A DNA stretch of 64,000 nucleotides, taken from positions 248,001 through 312,000 of the forward strand of contig BPHB01000002.1 of the NCBI GenBank assembly GCA_026003335.1. Reading direction: 5' to 3'. Positions 1-9,649 of this stretch are shown here, one piece after another (the first letter of the stretch is position 1; every line of letters begins with the position of its first letter). Under the pieces are notes generated by a model. It had not been told where the DNA came from. It saw only the letters and a program-made list of their open reading frames with translations, and made no database searches. The position numbers and the translations under genes are program-made. This DNA is from Chitinophagales bacterium (GTDB taxonomy: Bacteria; Bacteroidota; Bacteroidia; Chitinophagales; CAIOSU01).

Positions 1-1
1 G

Positions 2-361
2 AGCAATATTGTGTGTTTGGATAACTGTCCCTGTTACGCCCTGCCAAATGTGTTCACACCTAATGGTGACGGACATAATGATTTATTCACCCCGTTTGTG
101 GACTCCCTTACAGGCAAACCTATGCATCGCTTTATTGAAAAAGTTGATTTCAAAGTATTCAACCGCTGGGGCACTCTGGTTTTTGAAACCCATAATCCTG
201 ATCTGAATTGGGACGGCACCGACATCAATACCGGGAAACCGGTCAAGGAGGGGGTTTATTACTACGTATGTTCGGTGTATGAAATACGCGTAGATGGGGT
301 AATCAAAAATTCCAAGCCGCTCAGTGGCTTCATTCATCTCATCAGGGGTAATTACAACTAA
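2..361 (+). CDS. C-terminal part of a secreted protein with a gliding motility-associated (CHU_C-type) sorting domain
   Basis: The reading frame is open at the left edge, so only the last 119 residues are seen. They contain the hallmark 'PNVFTPNGDGHNDLF' followed by 'FNRWGTLVFE' and 'WDGTDINTGKPVKEGVYYY', the core of the type B T9SS C-terminal domain (CHU_C, gliding motility-associated C-terminal domain). Known proteins with this end are large cell-surface or secreted adhesins and hydrolases exported by the type IX system. What precedes it, and therefore the function, lies outside the window. It ends 9 bases before riboflavin synthase. Family assignment is secure; function is not known. Confidence 0.88.
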   Translation, partial: SNIVCLDNCPCYALPNVFTPNGDGHNDLFTPFVDSLTGKPMHRFIEKVDFKVFNRWGTLVFETHNPDLNWDGTDINTGKPVKEGVYYYVCSVYEIRVDGVIKNSKPLSGFIHLIRGNYN

Positions 362-370
362 TTTCCACTC

Positions 371-982
371 ATGTTCACCGGCATCATTGAAGCCATCGGG
401 CAGGTTGTACATACCGAGCAGCGCCAGTCTAATCTGCAGCTCACCATTCGCTCTTCTTTTTCCCCGGAGCTTAAGCCTGAGCAAAGTGTGGCGCATAACG
501 GTGTATGCCTTACAGTTGTTGGGGTTTCCGGCAATACCCATCAGGTGGAGGCAGTGACAGAAACTTTGAAACGCACCACTCTTGGCCGGCTTACCGTTGG
601 CAGCTATGTGAATCTGGAACGCGCCATGCCTGCACAAGGGCGCTTTGACGGACATTATGTGCAGGGACATGTTGACCAGAAAGGCACCTGCCTGGCCATA
701 GACGATATGGACGGCAGTAAAAAATACTGGTTCAGCTACCGCCCTGAAGAACATGCTCTATTGACAGAAAAAGGCTCTATTTGTGTAGATGGTGTCAGCC
801 TTACGATAGTGGACTGTCTGAAAGATAGCTTTTCAGTGGCGGTCATTCCTTATACGTTTGAACAAACCTGCTTTAAATTTTTAAAACCAGGAGATACGGT
901 AAATCTTGAATTTGACATTATCGGGAAGTATGTCATTGCAGCATTGAAGCAACAAAACCTCTACCGGCCGTCAATGACATAG
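371..982 (+). CDS. ribE: riboflavin synthase alpha chain
   Basis: Catalyses the dismutation of two 6,7-dimethyl-8-ribityllumazine molecules into riboflavin, the last step of riboflavin synthesis in the cytoplasm. The 203 residues have the normal length and start, 'MFTGIIEAIG'. Two lumazine-binding barrel repeats are visible: the first around residues 1-95 and the second beginning near 'FDGHYVQGHVDQKG'. 'VAHNGVCLTVV' and 'ICVDGVSLTIVD' are the matching N-G-V-x-L-T signatures of the two halves. No other rib gene is near and no FMN riboswitch fits in the 9-base gap upstream. Its last 22 bases overlap the 3' end of the convergent lipoprotein gene. Confidence 0.95.
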   Translation: MFTGIIEAIGQVVHTEQRQSNLQLTIRSSFSPELKPEQSVAHNGVCLTVVGVSGNTHQVEAVTETLKRTTLGRLTVGSYVNLERAMPAQGRFDGHYVQGHVDQKGTCLAIDDMDGSKKYWFSYRPEEHALLTEKGSICVDGVSLTIVDCLKDSFSVAVIPYTFEQTCFKFLKPGDTVNLEFDIIGKYVIAALKQQNLYRPSMT

Positions 983-1305
983 ATATCCATCACAGTATGT
1001 GCGGTATTCTTTAGAAAGAGCGCCTCATCCTGCGATTGAATTTCAAAGGGCAGATCTTTCCTGAACACGGATAGCGAGCTGCCACCCGGCAGAAGAGAGC
1101 CCGCGGGGAAAAAGTATTTGCCGCTTTTAGCTTTGTTTTCTATATACCAGCCGGATATGTTGTAAGCTTCATCAAAGTCGTTTTTCACCGTAACGGTTTG
1201 GGTATCAGCAGAAGCGCTTTCAATAAAGACCAATCCATTCGGCTTACATCCGCTAAGCATCAGCAGAAAAGTCAGACATCCCAAAAGCAGATTCAGGTGT
1301 TGCAT
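961..1305 (-). CDS. small lipoprotein with lamin-tail-like domain
   Basis: The TTG at 1311 opens this frame, but the ATG at 1305 gives a cleaner start and a 114-residue product. It begins with a hydrophobic leader and lipobox ending 'LMLSGC', so it should be a lipoprotein. The rest, with 'NDFDEAYNISGWYIENKAK', 'FPAGSLLPGGSSLSVF' and 'DEALFLKNTAHTVMDIYVI', follows the short beta-sandwich pattern of lamin-tail (LTD) domains. It starts two bases after the stop of the PorU-like gene, so it is probably the last gene of that operon and may serve the same envelope complex. The 3' end overlaps ribE in convergent orientation. The LTD call is by pattern only. Confidence 0.65.
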   Translation of the reverse strand: MQHLNLLLGCLTFLLMLSGCKPNGLVFIESASADTQTVTVKNDFDEAYNISGWYIENKAKSGKYFFPAGSLLPGGSSLSVFRKDLPFEIQSQDEALFLKNTAHTVMDIYVIDGR

Positions 1306-1307
1306 GA

Positions 1308-4300
1308 TCAACGCGCCAGATACATTTTACCGAATCCACGATGAAAGTATTTGTCAATTCCGGCTTCGCTGCGATGCTTGATAGGCTCGCCATCAATTTT
1401 AGCCACCACCCGGTAGAGATATAAACCGTTAGCCAGAGGATCACCAAACGCATCGGTACCATCCCATGCATATTCGGTTATATTTCTCCCCACACGGATA
1501 GGGCCAAGCTCAGCTTGTGTCAGTTCGCGAACCACTTTACCCGAAACAGTCAGTATCTGAATTTTAAAAAAGTCAGGAGGCCGGCTGCCGGTGAGTGTAA
1601 ATACAAAGCGCGTGGAGGAAGTAAACGGATTAGGATAATTCAAAACGTGAGAAATGGTAGACTCATTTATTACTTCAAACGAAATGCGGTAATCGATGCC
1701 ATCTTTCAGGCCATAGGTTCCTGAAATATTACGGCTGCGGTCTTTAGCCTGCACCAGCATGGTGTAAACGCCATCTTTGTCAAAAGTCTTGTTGATTACC
1801 ACGCGGGCGGTATTGTCACTTCCCGATATGGAAGGATAAAACTTCATGATTACCCCGTCATATTGCATTTTTTCCTGATTACCTTGCTCATCAATGAAAA
1901 TCACATGAATCAGATCATTGGTATCCAGCAATAGATAAGGATTCTCATCTTTCAGCATGATTTGAATTTCAGGCCGGGCAGATACTATGTCTCCGTCCAT
2001 AATATGTATTCCATCAAAGGTAACATCCAGTATGGGATTTATTTTATCCCTGCCCATTCCGAAAGTAAGGATACCAATGTTGTTATAATGAAACTGCTCG
2101 GGCTGGTCATTATCGGGATTGGCTTCTATAATAAGGGTATTGAGTTCACCCAAACAGTCACAATCGGTGTTGAAAGACCAGTTCAGCTGCATTGTTTGCA
2201 GCGCCCGAAGAGAATCATACCTGACATATTCCACCACGGGTGATTTGCCGGTGCTGAGTAACGTATACTTTACCAGTAGACTATCCATAGACACATCCGT
2301 AACGTTGGTAATGGCTACCGACAGGTTCAGGTAATCACCCAGGTTGAGGGTATCATTAAAAGAGAAGTGAATATTGGGGCTTAAAGCGGCCTCCGGCACT
2401 TTCTTGTAAAGAATTCTCCAGTAGTCAAGCTGGGAAGGAGTACGCGATGAGTCATCTTCAGCATCCAGCTCCAGTTTGATAAACGGGTACATGGACGCCT
2501 GGATAAAGTCAATCATAGTATCCAGAGCTTGCATGCCACGGTATATTTCGGTTTCCAGGCCGTTATAGTCCAAGCCGATAATACGCAGTTGCTGATTATC
2601 AAAGGAGGGGCTTTCCAGATGATGATATTTCCAGTGAGCGCTATGCCATTCGGTTGCCGGCCCGATAGCAGGAGTCAGAATTTTCCCTCTGTTCCAGGTA
2701 GCCGTAAAGCTGACAGAAAACGTCAGGATATCAGTTTTGCTGTATCCTCGTTTTTCCTGTGTCAGGGAAGGATTTCCTTTCTGCGTAAAGAAAACCCAGG
2801 GAGCGCTGCCATTGCAGCTGGTACAGGCAAGGCTATCAATAAGCGTGGAGCCCAGATTTCTGAATGCATTTACAAGATCGGGTATCCAGTCGGAATAAGC
2901 CGGGCGATTGACACTGTAAGCAAGAATATAAAAACCATTAGGCACACTGTCCAGAAACTGAACAATTTTATTCATGTAACATTGATTCGATGAGTTATTG
3001 ATGCCGGCAGTGGGGAAGTCAAAAGCAAAAAGGTCACGAAACTTGCAATGGATATTTCCATAGCGTTGATTTATTGCATAGCCGGAGCATCCTCCGGAGC
3101 TCGTACGGTCAGTCAGTTTACTCACCCAGGGCTCACCGGTAAGGGAATCAAAAACGGCAATCACAATGCCGTTGTCAAAACCTCCTGTTCCTCCACAGTT
3201 CCAGCGATGTTTCAGCCCATCATTCATGTGATAAGCAATCTGATCGGCAGGAACACTTCCTCCGTAAAATGTTGCAGTACCTGTTTTGACAGAGATGGTT
3301 TTCAGGTCGCCTACAAACTTGAATTGCCGGTCGTTATCCACATACATGTTTGTATAACCGTCTTTCAGAAATTGATAATAGTGCGATTGATTCCACCCCG
3401 GATATTCATCTTTCAGGTAAATAAAAGAGCTGTTGTTCCACTTCTGATTCCCCCCGTTGGAAGAAGGATCAGGCCCAACTCTCCAGTAATACACCACGCT
3501 ATCCTGGAGGGTCAGGGGGGGGGTCCATTGGAGCAAACCTCCGGTTGAAAGGATGGGTGCAGAAGTTTTTTTCACAGGGCTGTTAAATAATTCCGTAGTG
3601 TCTATTTCCATAAGATAGGCACGCTGGGAACCAAAAGCGGTTGCTGTGGAGGCATAAAGCGTTACCGGTTGTGTCGGCACAATAGCAAACTCATAGGGTT
3701 GAATCGGAAAAGCATCTGAAGAAGTAATGTTCAGCGCGATATCCAGCAGTTCATTATTGGTTTCGGAGAGTTCAGCAATTTCACCCACACCGCCTTCAAT
3801 ACAAGGGTTGCCGTTTTCAGGATCTACTTTAACGCAGAAGCGATTTAACCCGAAAGCCTTGATGTCACCGGTAGGTATGGTAAACACCACTGTGTCTCTG
3901 AATAGCGTAGCCCTGATGCGTTTTACATAGGAAACACTGCCGTCTTCCGGATTTGGGAAGGTCCGGCTTACTACAACATCCAGGCTGTCATGTGTGGCTT
4001 TACCCAGGTTGGTAATCACTACTTTCAGGTCAAAGGAGGAGAGATTAGCGTTCACCAGAGGCGGGTCAAAAAAGACGGTTTGCGGCTCAATGACATAATC
4101 GGGTTTCGCATGGGGATTGATTTTTAGTCCCGGATCACCATGCAGGGTCATTTCTTCGGCTACAGCCTTTGTTATGGGGTCAAGCCCGATGGTTTCAATA
4201 TCATTGATTGCTCCTTTAATGGAGCCTCCCAGTGTACCATGATAATTTTTATAACCGATATTACGATAGAAAGCCTCCGAGAACCGATTTAATCCCTGAT

Positions 4301-6497
4301 CAGAAGAAAGACCGATAGTGGAAACAAATGCTATGGCTGCTTTTCGGGGAGTCAGTACAAAGTCTTCGCTTATGAGTGTATCCGGATAACTGGGATTAAA
4401 AATATTGCCGGTATAGCAGCCATTGGAAAGGATGATTGGATATTTTTCAAAGTTGCGATAATCGTCCGGGTCATCAATGGCTATGTCAAAGGAGTTGGCC
4501 GAAGAGTGCCCGAAAAAAGTGATAAGCGATACGCCCGAATTAATCAGGTCGCGGATAAAATCCGACTGCACAATTTCAATAGGGGTGGTTGTGGTCTTGT
4601 AAAAGGAATACACTTTGGCGCCATAGAGGGTATCTTCAATAATGTTTTTATAATTTTCCAGAAAGCTTCTATACCTTGCCTGTTGGGAGGATTCCTCTCC
4701 TCCGCCCATGTGCAACACGCGTTTCATCCACTCTTTTTTGGCGATGGTCTGATGCGGATCCCTTTCCTGATTATCCTGCTGCCAGAATTCATATGCTTTA
4801 ACTTTTTCAAGGTAATCATTTATCTGCGAGCCTTTGTCCACCGAAAGGCGCCCCACGGCCACACGCGGAACAATGGATTGGTTGGTAGCCGCCAGCAGAA
4901 TATCGGATCCGGGAGTGCCAAAAGTGGGAATGAGGCATTGGTTTAAAGCATCATTAGCTCCGGAACCTATGCGCATGGCAGGGTATTCCCGCCCCTTCCC
5001 GATAAGGAAGAGAAGCTGCGGCCGTATGCTCCAGTTATCTATGGCATAGGAAATAAAGTTGCGAATGGCAAGGGGATGCTTTTTTACCCCAAACGCAAAT
5101 TGATCATAGAGCTCATCTATATCCACCAGAGCCACCTCGTGGCCGCCCCCTTCCTGGCTTTCCCGATACTTGGCATAGGCGCTCACATAATCATTGCCAT
5201 TGCCATCGTCACGAAGAGAGGAATGACTGATAATAATATAATCGCCCTGCAAGCCAGGGTTGAGGTAGTTGACAAAGAATTTTTGCTGCATGCTGGTAAT
5301 CGTACCAATATCTGAGGTTGACTGGCTGGTCAGCAACAGTTCACGCGCTCCGCTATTGGCTACAGCAGGCAGTTTAAACTGCAATGGAACACTCTGGCTG
5401 CCCACAATGCGGATATTATTCGTCAGGTCATACAATATCGGATCGGTATTCTTGAAATTAAATGCATTGATTTTTACATAGCGCTCTCCGCTTTTAGGTA
5501 TCAATGTCATGTAAACCTTTGATTCGTTGGTGGAGAATATGAACTGCCGGGGATAAATCAGCTCAGCATAACAAAGAACATTTCGGTCAACCGAGCCGGT
5601 GCCTTTACCTTCAGCTTTAAAAATCATCCAGCTGGCAAGCTGTCCGTTGGGCACTGTCAGACTGAATTTATTCAGTGAAAAGCCTGTAAACTGAGTGTCC
5701 ACCAACGCCAAATTATTCACGCTGAAAACCAGCCTATGCGGGGTATTTGAGATGCTGATAGCCGAAATATTCAATGTGGCGTTTACATTGCCGGTGTAAA
5801 TTGCCGCGGGTGCAAGATTGAATGATAAAGGCTGTAACCCACTTCCGCTGCCAAACAGCGAGCCATACCCTTCTCCAAGCGCAAAAGCAGATTCATATAC
5901 CGGGTCGCCACTGGGATAAAGAAAAGCGGCCGGCTTTCCGTTGCTGAAGCCCTGAGCATCAATAAGACGCAGGTAGTCTTCTACCCGATAGAGATGATAA
6001 GGCTCCTCCTGCGGCAGGTTATTAAGATTATTCGCACGATTGTCAAAAAATTTCCCCGCAACCGCCACATCCCATGTAAGGTAGAGCGAGAAAGAATCAC
6101 GGAACAGGCTCAGGTAGGGATTGGGCTGATGACTCGGATCGCTATACAGATGCGCATCCAGCTCACCGCCCGGATCACGGGCATAAAACTCCAGATATTC
6201 TCCTGCAGCATCAATGAGGTTATTGCCATTGATGTCATGGAAATAAATAGGCACAGGCTGACCGTATTGAAACAATACAAACCGCTCTGATTTTACCACC
6301 GAAGCGTCTACCTGATAATCGGTGTTGAGTTTTTGAAAGGTAGAATACGGAATCCGGTATATTCCTTTGGAAGGCACTTTGAATTTGTAGTACGCCTTGC
6401 CGTACTCAATCCATTCATTGTTATACTGAGCCTCTGCAGTAGCCACAAAGACTGCTGTTAGAAGAAAGATAGCGATTACACTGCTTAAAAAGCGCAT
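1308..6497 (-). CDS. PorU-like type IX secretion C25 peptidase/sortase (PorU2-type)
   Basis: A 1729-residue exported protein with a clear signal peptide (FLLTAVFVATAEAQ). A peptidase C25 (gingipain/PorU) domain lies around residues 420-770: the likely catalytic His is in 'LITFFGHSSANSF' near residue 664 and the likely Cys in 'ILSNGCYTG' near residue 694. PorU removes T9SS sorting domains and attaches substrates to the surface. The usual PorU is about 1100-1300 residues; here about 950 residues follow the protease domain, with beta-sandwich-like modules, and the end (from 'LNYPNPFTSSTRFVF') is a FlgD-like T9SS sorting domain. That architecture resembles proteins annotated PorU2. It lies 3 bases after the PorV-family gene, so the two surely work together. 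Whether it is the main sortase or a second, specialised one is not decided by the sequence. Confidence 0.82.
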   Translation of the reverse strand: MRFLSSVIAIFLLTAVFVATAEAQYNNEWIEYGKAYYKFKVPSKGIYRIPYSTFQKLNTDYQVDASVVKSERFVLFQYGQPVPIYFHDINGNNLIDAAGEYLEFYARDPGGELDAHLYSDPSHQPNPYLSLFRDSFSLYLTWDVAVAGKFFDNRANNLNNLPQEEPYHLYRVEDYLRLIDAQGFSNGKPAAFLYPSGDPVYESAFALGEGYGSLFGSGSGLQPLSFNLAPAAIYTGNVNATLNISAISISNTPHRLVFSVNNLALVDTQFTGFSLNKFSLTVPNGQLASWMIFKAEGKGTGSVDRNVLCYAELIYPRQFIFSTNESKVYMTLIPKSGERYVKINAFNFKNTDPILYDLTNNIRIVGSQSVPLQFKLPAVANSGARELLLTSQSTSDIGTITSMQQKFFVNYLNPGLQGDYIIISHSSLRDDGNGNDYVSAYAKYRESQEGGGHEVALVDIDELYDQFAFGVKKHPLAIRNFISYAIDNWSIRPQLLFLIGKGREYPAMRIGSGANDALNQCLIPTFGTPGSDILLAATNQSIVPRVAVGRLSVDKGSQINDYLEKVKAYEFWQQDNQERDPHQTIAKKEWMKRVLHMGGGEESSQQARYRSFLENYKNIIEDTLYGAKVYSFYKTTTTPIEIVQSDFIRDLINSGVSLITFFGHSSANSFDIAIDDPDDYRNFEKYPIILSNGCYTGNIFNPSYPDTLISEDFVLTPRKAAIAFVSTIGLSSDQGLNRFSEAFYRNIGYKNYHGTLGGSIKGAINDIETIGLDPITKAVAEEMTLHGDPGLKINPHAKPDYVIEPQTVFFDPPLVNANLSSFDLKVVITNLGKATHDSLDVVVSRTFPNPEDGSVSYVKRIRATLFRDTVVFTIPTGDIKAFGLNRFCVKVDPENGNPCIEGGVGEIAELSETNNELLDIALNITSSDAFPIQPYEFAIVPTQPVTLYASTATAFGSQRAYLMEIDTTELFNSPVKKTSAPILSTGGLLQWTPPLTLQDSVVYYWRVGPDPSSNGGNQKWNNSSFIYLKDEYPGWNQSHYYQFLKDGYTNMYVDNDRQFKFVGDLKTISVKTGTATFYGGSVPADQIAYHMNDGLKHRWNCGGTGGFDNGIVIAVFDSLTGEPWVSKLTDRTSSGGCSGYAINQRYGNIHCKFRDLFAFDFPTAGINNSSNQCYMNKIVQFLDSVPNGFYILAYSVNRPAYSDWIPDLVNAFRNLGSTLIDSLACTSCNGSAPWVFFTQKGNPSLTQEKRGYSKTDILTFSVSFTATWNRGKILTPAIGPATEWHSAHWKYHHLESPSFDNQQLRIIGLDYNGLETEIYRGMQALDTMIDFIQASMYPFIKLELDAEDDSSRTPSQLDYWRILYKKVPEAALSPNIHFSFNDTLNLGDYLNLSVAITNVTDVSMDSLLVKYTLLSTGKSPVVEYVRYDSLRALQTMQLNWSFNTDCDCLGELNTLIIEANPDNDQPEQFHYNNIGILTFGMGRDKINPILDVTFDGIHIMDGDIVSARPEIQIMLKDENPYLLLDTNDLIHVIFIDEQGNQEKMQYDGVIMKFYPSISGSDNTARVVINKTFDKDGVYTMLVQAKDRSRNISGTYGLKDGIDYRISFEVINESTISHVLNYPNPFTSSTRFVFTLTGSRPPDFFKIQILTVSGKVVRELTQAELGPIRVGRNITEYAWDGTDAFGDPLANGLYLYRVVAKIDGEPIKHRSEAGIDKYFHRGFGKMYLAR

Positions 6498-6500
6498 CGT

Positions 6501-7595
6501 TTAATTTTTCTTCTTTGGCTTTGGAATACCTAAATGCAATGAAACCACATGCGAATACAGGGCATCAGACTGATTGCCTATATCGGTAAATGCATAATCT
6601 ACTCCAAAAGATTTTATCTGCAGGCCAATGCCAATGTTGGGCTGAAAAGTGGTGATGGCCTTGCCATCATCATCTGTTGACTTTTGAATATTGCCAATAC
6701 CGGCACGCAAATAAACCAAACGGTTATAGTTAAGTTCCAGTCCGAATCGAGGATCAAAACTGACCGCATTGGTGCGAATGGGTACATTTCTTTTTTTATC
6801 CGTGGTCATCTCCACATCCAGCTCGGGCAGAATGAAAAAGCGGTTGCGTATATTAAACTCATAAGCCGCTCCAACGATGAATTTTGGTACGGTAATTTCC
6901 AGCGAGTTTTCGGGGATGACATTATCCGTTTTTGTAAGTATTTCCTTCTCCCGCTCTGTAAAGCTAAATGACCAAGCATTAAAGGTGCCGCTTACATCCC
7001 GGGCCATAATGCCCAAACGCCACTGCTTGATATCCATGGTAGCTGACAAATCAAGACCAAAACCCCAGGCTGTAGCAAAATCACCGGCTATGCGATAGAT
7101 AACCTTTACGTTACCTCCCAGAGCCAGATGCGTTTCCCTTATCTTAAGCTTCTGCGCATAAGAGAGCATAAACGCCCAGTCAGCCACTGAGAAGGACTGC
7201 ACATTATCGTAATTAATAGAGCCGTCATCTTCAAAAAGCTCCAGCGTGTTAGGGATGTCATCCACACCAAAGCGTATGAAAGAAAATCCTAAAAAACGAT
7301 GGTAATCCTGCAAAGGCACAGCCACTCCTACATAGTCATATTTTGCAATGCCGGCAAAGTATTCTGCGTGCATAGCAGCAATGTCTACTACGGAGCGGAT
7401 ACGTGTCAAAGAGGAGGGGTTCCAATAAGTGGCTGTTGCATCGCTCACAGTAGCAACCTGAGCGGAAGATAATGCCAGGCCACGGGCTCCAACGCCAATA
7501 TCCAGAAATGCATTGCTATACTTTCTTACCTGTGAAAAAAGAGTATGGGCCATCATTAAACAACAGGCCATCACAATCAAACGAGTGGGTTTCAT
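6501..7595 (-). CDS. PorV-family type IX secretion outer-membrane protein (PorV2-like)
   Basis: A 364-residue protein with a signal peptide ending near 'LFSQ'. The start of the mature part, 'GVGARGLALSSAQVATVSDATATYWNPSSL', carries the FadL/PorV-family pattern of small residues and W-N-P. Alternating hydrophobic strands continue to the C-terminus, as expected for an outer-membrane barrel of about 14 strands. PorV proteins act as shuttles that carry T9SS substrates to the PorU sortase. Placement directly before a PorU-like gene, with only 3 bases between, supports that partnership. PorQ or a PorP-like protein are less likely because of the PorU neighbour. Confidence 0.82.
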   Translation of the reverse strand: MKPTRLIVMACCLMMAHTLFSQVRKYSNAFLDIGVGARGLALSSAQVATVSDATATYWNPSSLTRIRSVVDIAAMHAEYFAGIAKYDYVGVAVPLQDYHRFLGFSFIRFGVDDIPNTLELFEDDGSINYDNVQSFSVADWAFMLSYAQKLKIRETHLALGGNVKVIYRIAGDFATAWGFGLDLSATMDIKQWRLGIMARDVSGTFNAWSFSFTEREKEILTKTDNVIPENSLEITVPKFIVGAAYEFNIRNRFFILPELDVEMTTDKKRNVPIRTNAVSFDPRFGLELNYNRLVYLRAGIGNIQKSTDDDGKAITTFQPNIGIGLQIKSFGVDYAFTDIGNQSDALYSHVVSLHLGIPKPKKKN

Positions 7596-7615
7596 CTATG
7601 AGCGATCTGTCTGTT

Positions 7616-8344
7616 TTACGAATATCCGGGTTCAAGTCTTTTGCGCATCTGCTCCAGGCATGCATCCAACTGTCCTGTATATAAACCTTCTACATTTTCC
7701 GTCAATGCCATCAGCAGGTCGCGCTCTATCCAGTTTACCTCTACCGGATTTACTCTTGAATAAATCCGCAACAACGCTGCAATAAAAAATTCATTATCCG
7801 GCAGTCTGATAAGATGCCTTGCCGTGCTAAACCTATTAAAGTTATGTAAAAAATCAGTACTTATCTCCTGCCTGCCAATGACGCACAGATATGCCGCAAC
7901 TTCCTCCCCTCTTACCGCCTGCAGGTCGTCATACATTGATACGGGAAGGGCCGGATAAAGTTTAATCAGCCTGCGATCAAGCAATAGTTCCAGAAAAATA
8001 TGCGCAAGAAAATAGGCTCTCTTACGCAGGCAGGAAATATCCACCATCAGCAGTTGGGTTTTTATCGTTGCACACAGCTCACGGAATAGTTCACTGTTGT
8101 GAAACAACGCATCGGCCTGATAATGTTTTCGGATTCCGCAATACAGATTATAGAGGTTATCCTGCACAGGCACCTGCGCAAAAACAGCTCTTCTGATCTT
8201 TCGGTTAAAATCCGGAATAAGGTCAGGAAAGAGCACCCCCAGCTTGAAATAAGGGGATGCATGATTGCGGTCAAAATAGTAATGCGATAGCAGGTGCATG
8301 CTAAGTATTAAAAGTAGCAATTTTGCAAGCGACCTGTGGGTCAT
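7616..8344 (-). CDS. conserved protein of unknown function, helical, His/Asp-rich
   Basis: 242 residues, function not recognised. The N-terminus is hydrophobic ('LAKLLLLILSMHLLSHYYFD') and is followed by 'GVLFPDLIPDFNRK' and a scattered set of His and Asp residues ('KHYQADALFHN', 'LAHIFLELLLDRRL'). This arrangement loosely recalls the acyl-carrier-protein phosphodiesterase (AcpH/HD-like) helical fold, but no diagnostic motif is complete, so that is only a suggestion. The gene is divergent from tyrS with 27 bases between the start codons, and the tyrS -35-like element lies inside its first codons. It ends 20 bases before the PorV-family gene and could be cotranscribed with it. Confidence 0.6.
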   Translation of the reverse strand: MTHRSLAKLLLLILSMHLLSHYYFDRNHASPYFKLGVLFPDLIPDFNRKIRRAVFAQVPVQDNLYNLYCGIRKHYQADALFHNSELFRELCATIKTQLLMVDISCLRKRAYFLAHIFLELLLDRRLIKLYPALPVSMYDDLQAVRGEEVAAYLCVIGRQEISTDFLHNFNRFSTARHLIRLPDNEFFIAALLRIYSRVNPVEVNWIERDLLMALTENVEGLYTGQLDACLEQMRKRLEPGYS

Positions 8345-8351
8345 ATCTTTG
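8321..8351 (+). promoter_or_regulatory. Bacteroidota-type promoter of tyrS
   Basis: TTTTG at 8321-8325, an 18-base spacer and TATCTTTG at 8344-8351 match the Bacteroidota housekeeping promoter (TTTG, 17-23 bases, TAnnTTTG) exactly. Transcription would start some 12-17 bases before the tyrS ATG at 8372. The promoter overlaps the start of the divergent gene. Confidence 0.65.
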
Positions 8352-8371
8352 TTAAAAGCATATTTTCAAAT

Positions 8372-9649
8372 ATGGATTTTATTGCTGAGCTGCGCTGGCG
8401 TGGATTGTTTTTTGACATGATACCCGGCACAGACAAACTCTTACGCGAAAACTTTGTTGCCGGCTATATAGGCTTTGACCCATCGGCTCCTTCACTGGGT
8501 ATAGGCAATCTGGTGCAGATCATGCTGCTCCGCTTTTTTCAAAATGCAGGGCATCGTCCCGTAGCTGTTCTGGGTGGAGCTACAGGTATGATAGGCGATC
8601 CGTCCGGCAAGTCTGCCGAGCGCAACCTGCTGTCAAAAGAAACCCTGCTGGAAAATAAAGAACGCTTTAAAAAAGAACTTTCCCGCTTTATTGCCTTTGG
8701 CACAGGCAAAAACGACCCGCTGTTGCTGGATAACTACAGCTGGTATAAAGACTTTAGCCTTCTTGACTTCCTGCGTGACATCGGTAAGCATATACCAGTG
8801 AACTACATGCTTTCCAAAGACTCTGTAAAGTCTCGTATGGAAACCGGCATTTCTTTTACAGAATTTTCCTATCAGTTGCTACAGGCTTATGATTTTTACT
8901 GGCTTTTTACTCACCACGGAGTACGTCTGCAGATGGGGGGCTCAGATCAGTGGGGCAACATCACCACTGGAGTGGAACTCATCAGGCGACTGACCGGTGA
9001 GAATGCGTATGCGATTACTTCTCCGCTGATCACCAAACCTGATGGTACCAAGTTTGGCAAAACCGAGCAGGGCAATATTTTCCTTAACCCGGAACTTACT
9101 TCACCCTATCGTTTCTATCAGTTCTGGATAAATGTATCAGACGAGGAGGCTGAGAAGTACATTAAAATATTTACCTTCCTGAGCCGTGAAGTGATTGAGG
9201 AGCTTATCAGGGAACATCGCGCTGCTCCACATCAAAGAATTTTGCAAAAAGAATTAGCGCGTTCAGTAACAACCCTGGTGCATTCAGAAGAGGATTATCA
9301 TAAAGCAGTGCAGGCAAGTGAAATTTTATTCGGCAAGGGTACGCAGGATGTCCTTCAGTCTCTGTCAGAGAAAGAGCTTCTGGATATATTTGATGGAGTA
9401 CCCTTGTTTGAGGTGCCTGCTGGATTGTTTGATACTGGCACGCAACTCATTGACCTGCTGACCGAACATGCTGCTGTCTTTCCCTCCAGGAGCGAAGTCA
9501 GGCGTATCCTCCGGGAAGGCGGCCTGAGTATCAATAAAGAGAAAATGCATGATGAACACCGGCTGTTTACACGCAACGATCTACTCAACGAAAAATACCT
9601 GCTGATACAAAAAGGAAAGAAAAATTATTTTCTCATCGTGGCCCACTAA
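8372..9649 (+). CDS. tyrS: tyrosyl-tRNA synthetase
   Basis: Charges tRNA-Tyr with tyrosine in the cytoplasm. The reading frame opens at a GTG at 8336, but the ATG at 8372 follows the promoter and gives a normal 425-residue bacterial TyrRS. The class I Rossmann domain starts near residue 30 ('GYIGFDPSAPS'); the HIGH-box equivalent is 'SLGIGN' (residues 41-46) and the KMSKS equivalent is 'KFGKT' near residue 227. 'GGSDQWGNI' is the tyrosine/ATP pocket signature. An S4 RNA-binding domain closes the protein ('SRSEVRRILREGGLSIN'). The HIGH box has Gly and Asn at the two His places, a variation tolerated in this enzyme family. Confidence 0.96.
   Translation: MDFIAELRWRGLFFDMIPGTDKLLRENFVAGYIGFDPSAPSLGIGNLVQIMLLRFFQNAGHRPVAVLGGATGMIGDPSGKSAERNLLSKETLLENKERFKKELSRFIAFGTGKNDPLLLDNYSWYKDFSLLDFLRDIGKHIPVNYMLSKDSVKSRMETGISFTEFSYQLLQAYDFYWLFTHHGVRLQMGGSDQWGNITTGVELIRRLTGENAYAITSPLITKPDGTKFGKTEQGNIFLNPELTSPYRFYQFWINVSDEEAEKYIKIFTFLSREVIEELIREHRAAPHQRILQKELARSVTTLVHSEEDYHKAVQASEILFGKGTQDVLQSLSEKELLDIFDGVPLFEVPAGLFDTGTQLIDLLTEHAAVFPSRSEVRRILREGGLSINKEKMHDEHRLFTRNDLLNEKYLLIQKGKKNYFLIVAH

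Noticed and set aside
83-754. Long minus-strand reading frame (223 residues) across the first CDS and ribE
   Set aside because: It is antisense to two well-supported genes, shows no domain and has the composition of a shadow frame.
7616-8344. Assignment as acyl-carrier-protein phosphodiesterase
   Set aside because: His/Asp spacing is suggestive, but the family's full motif set is not visible.
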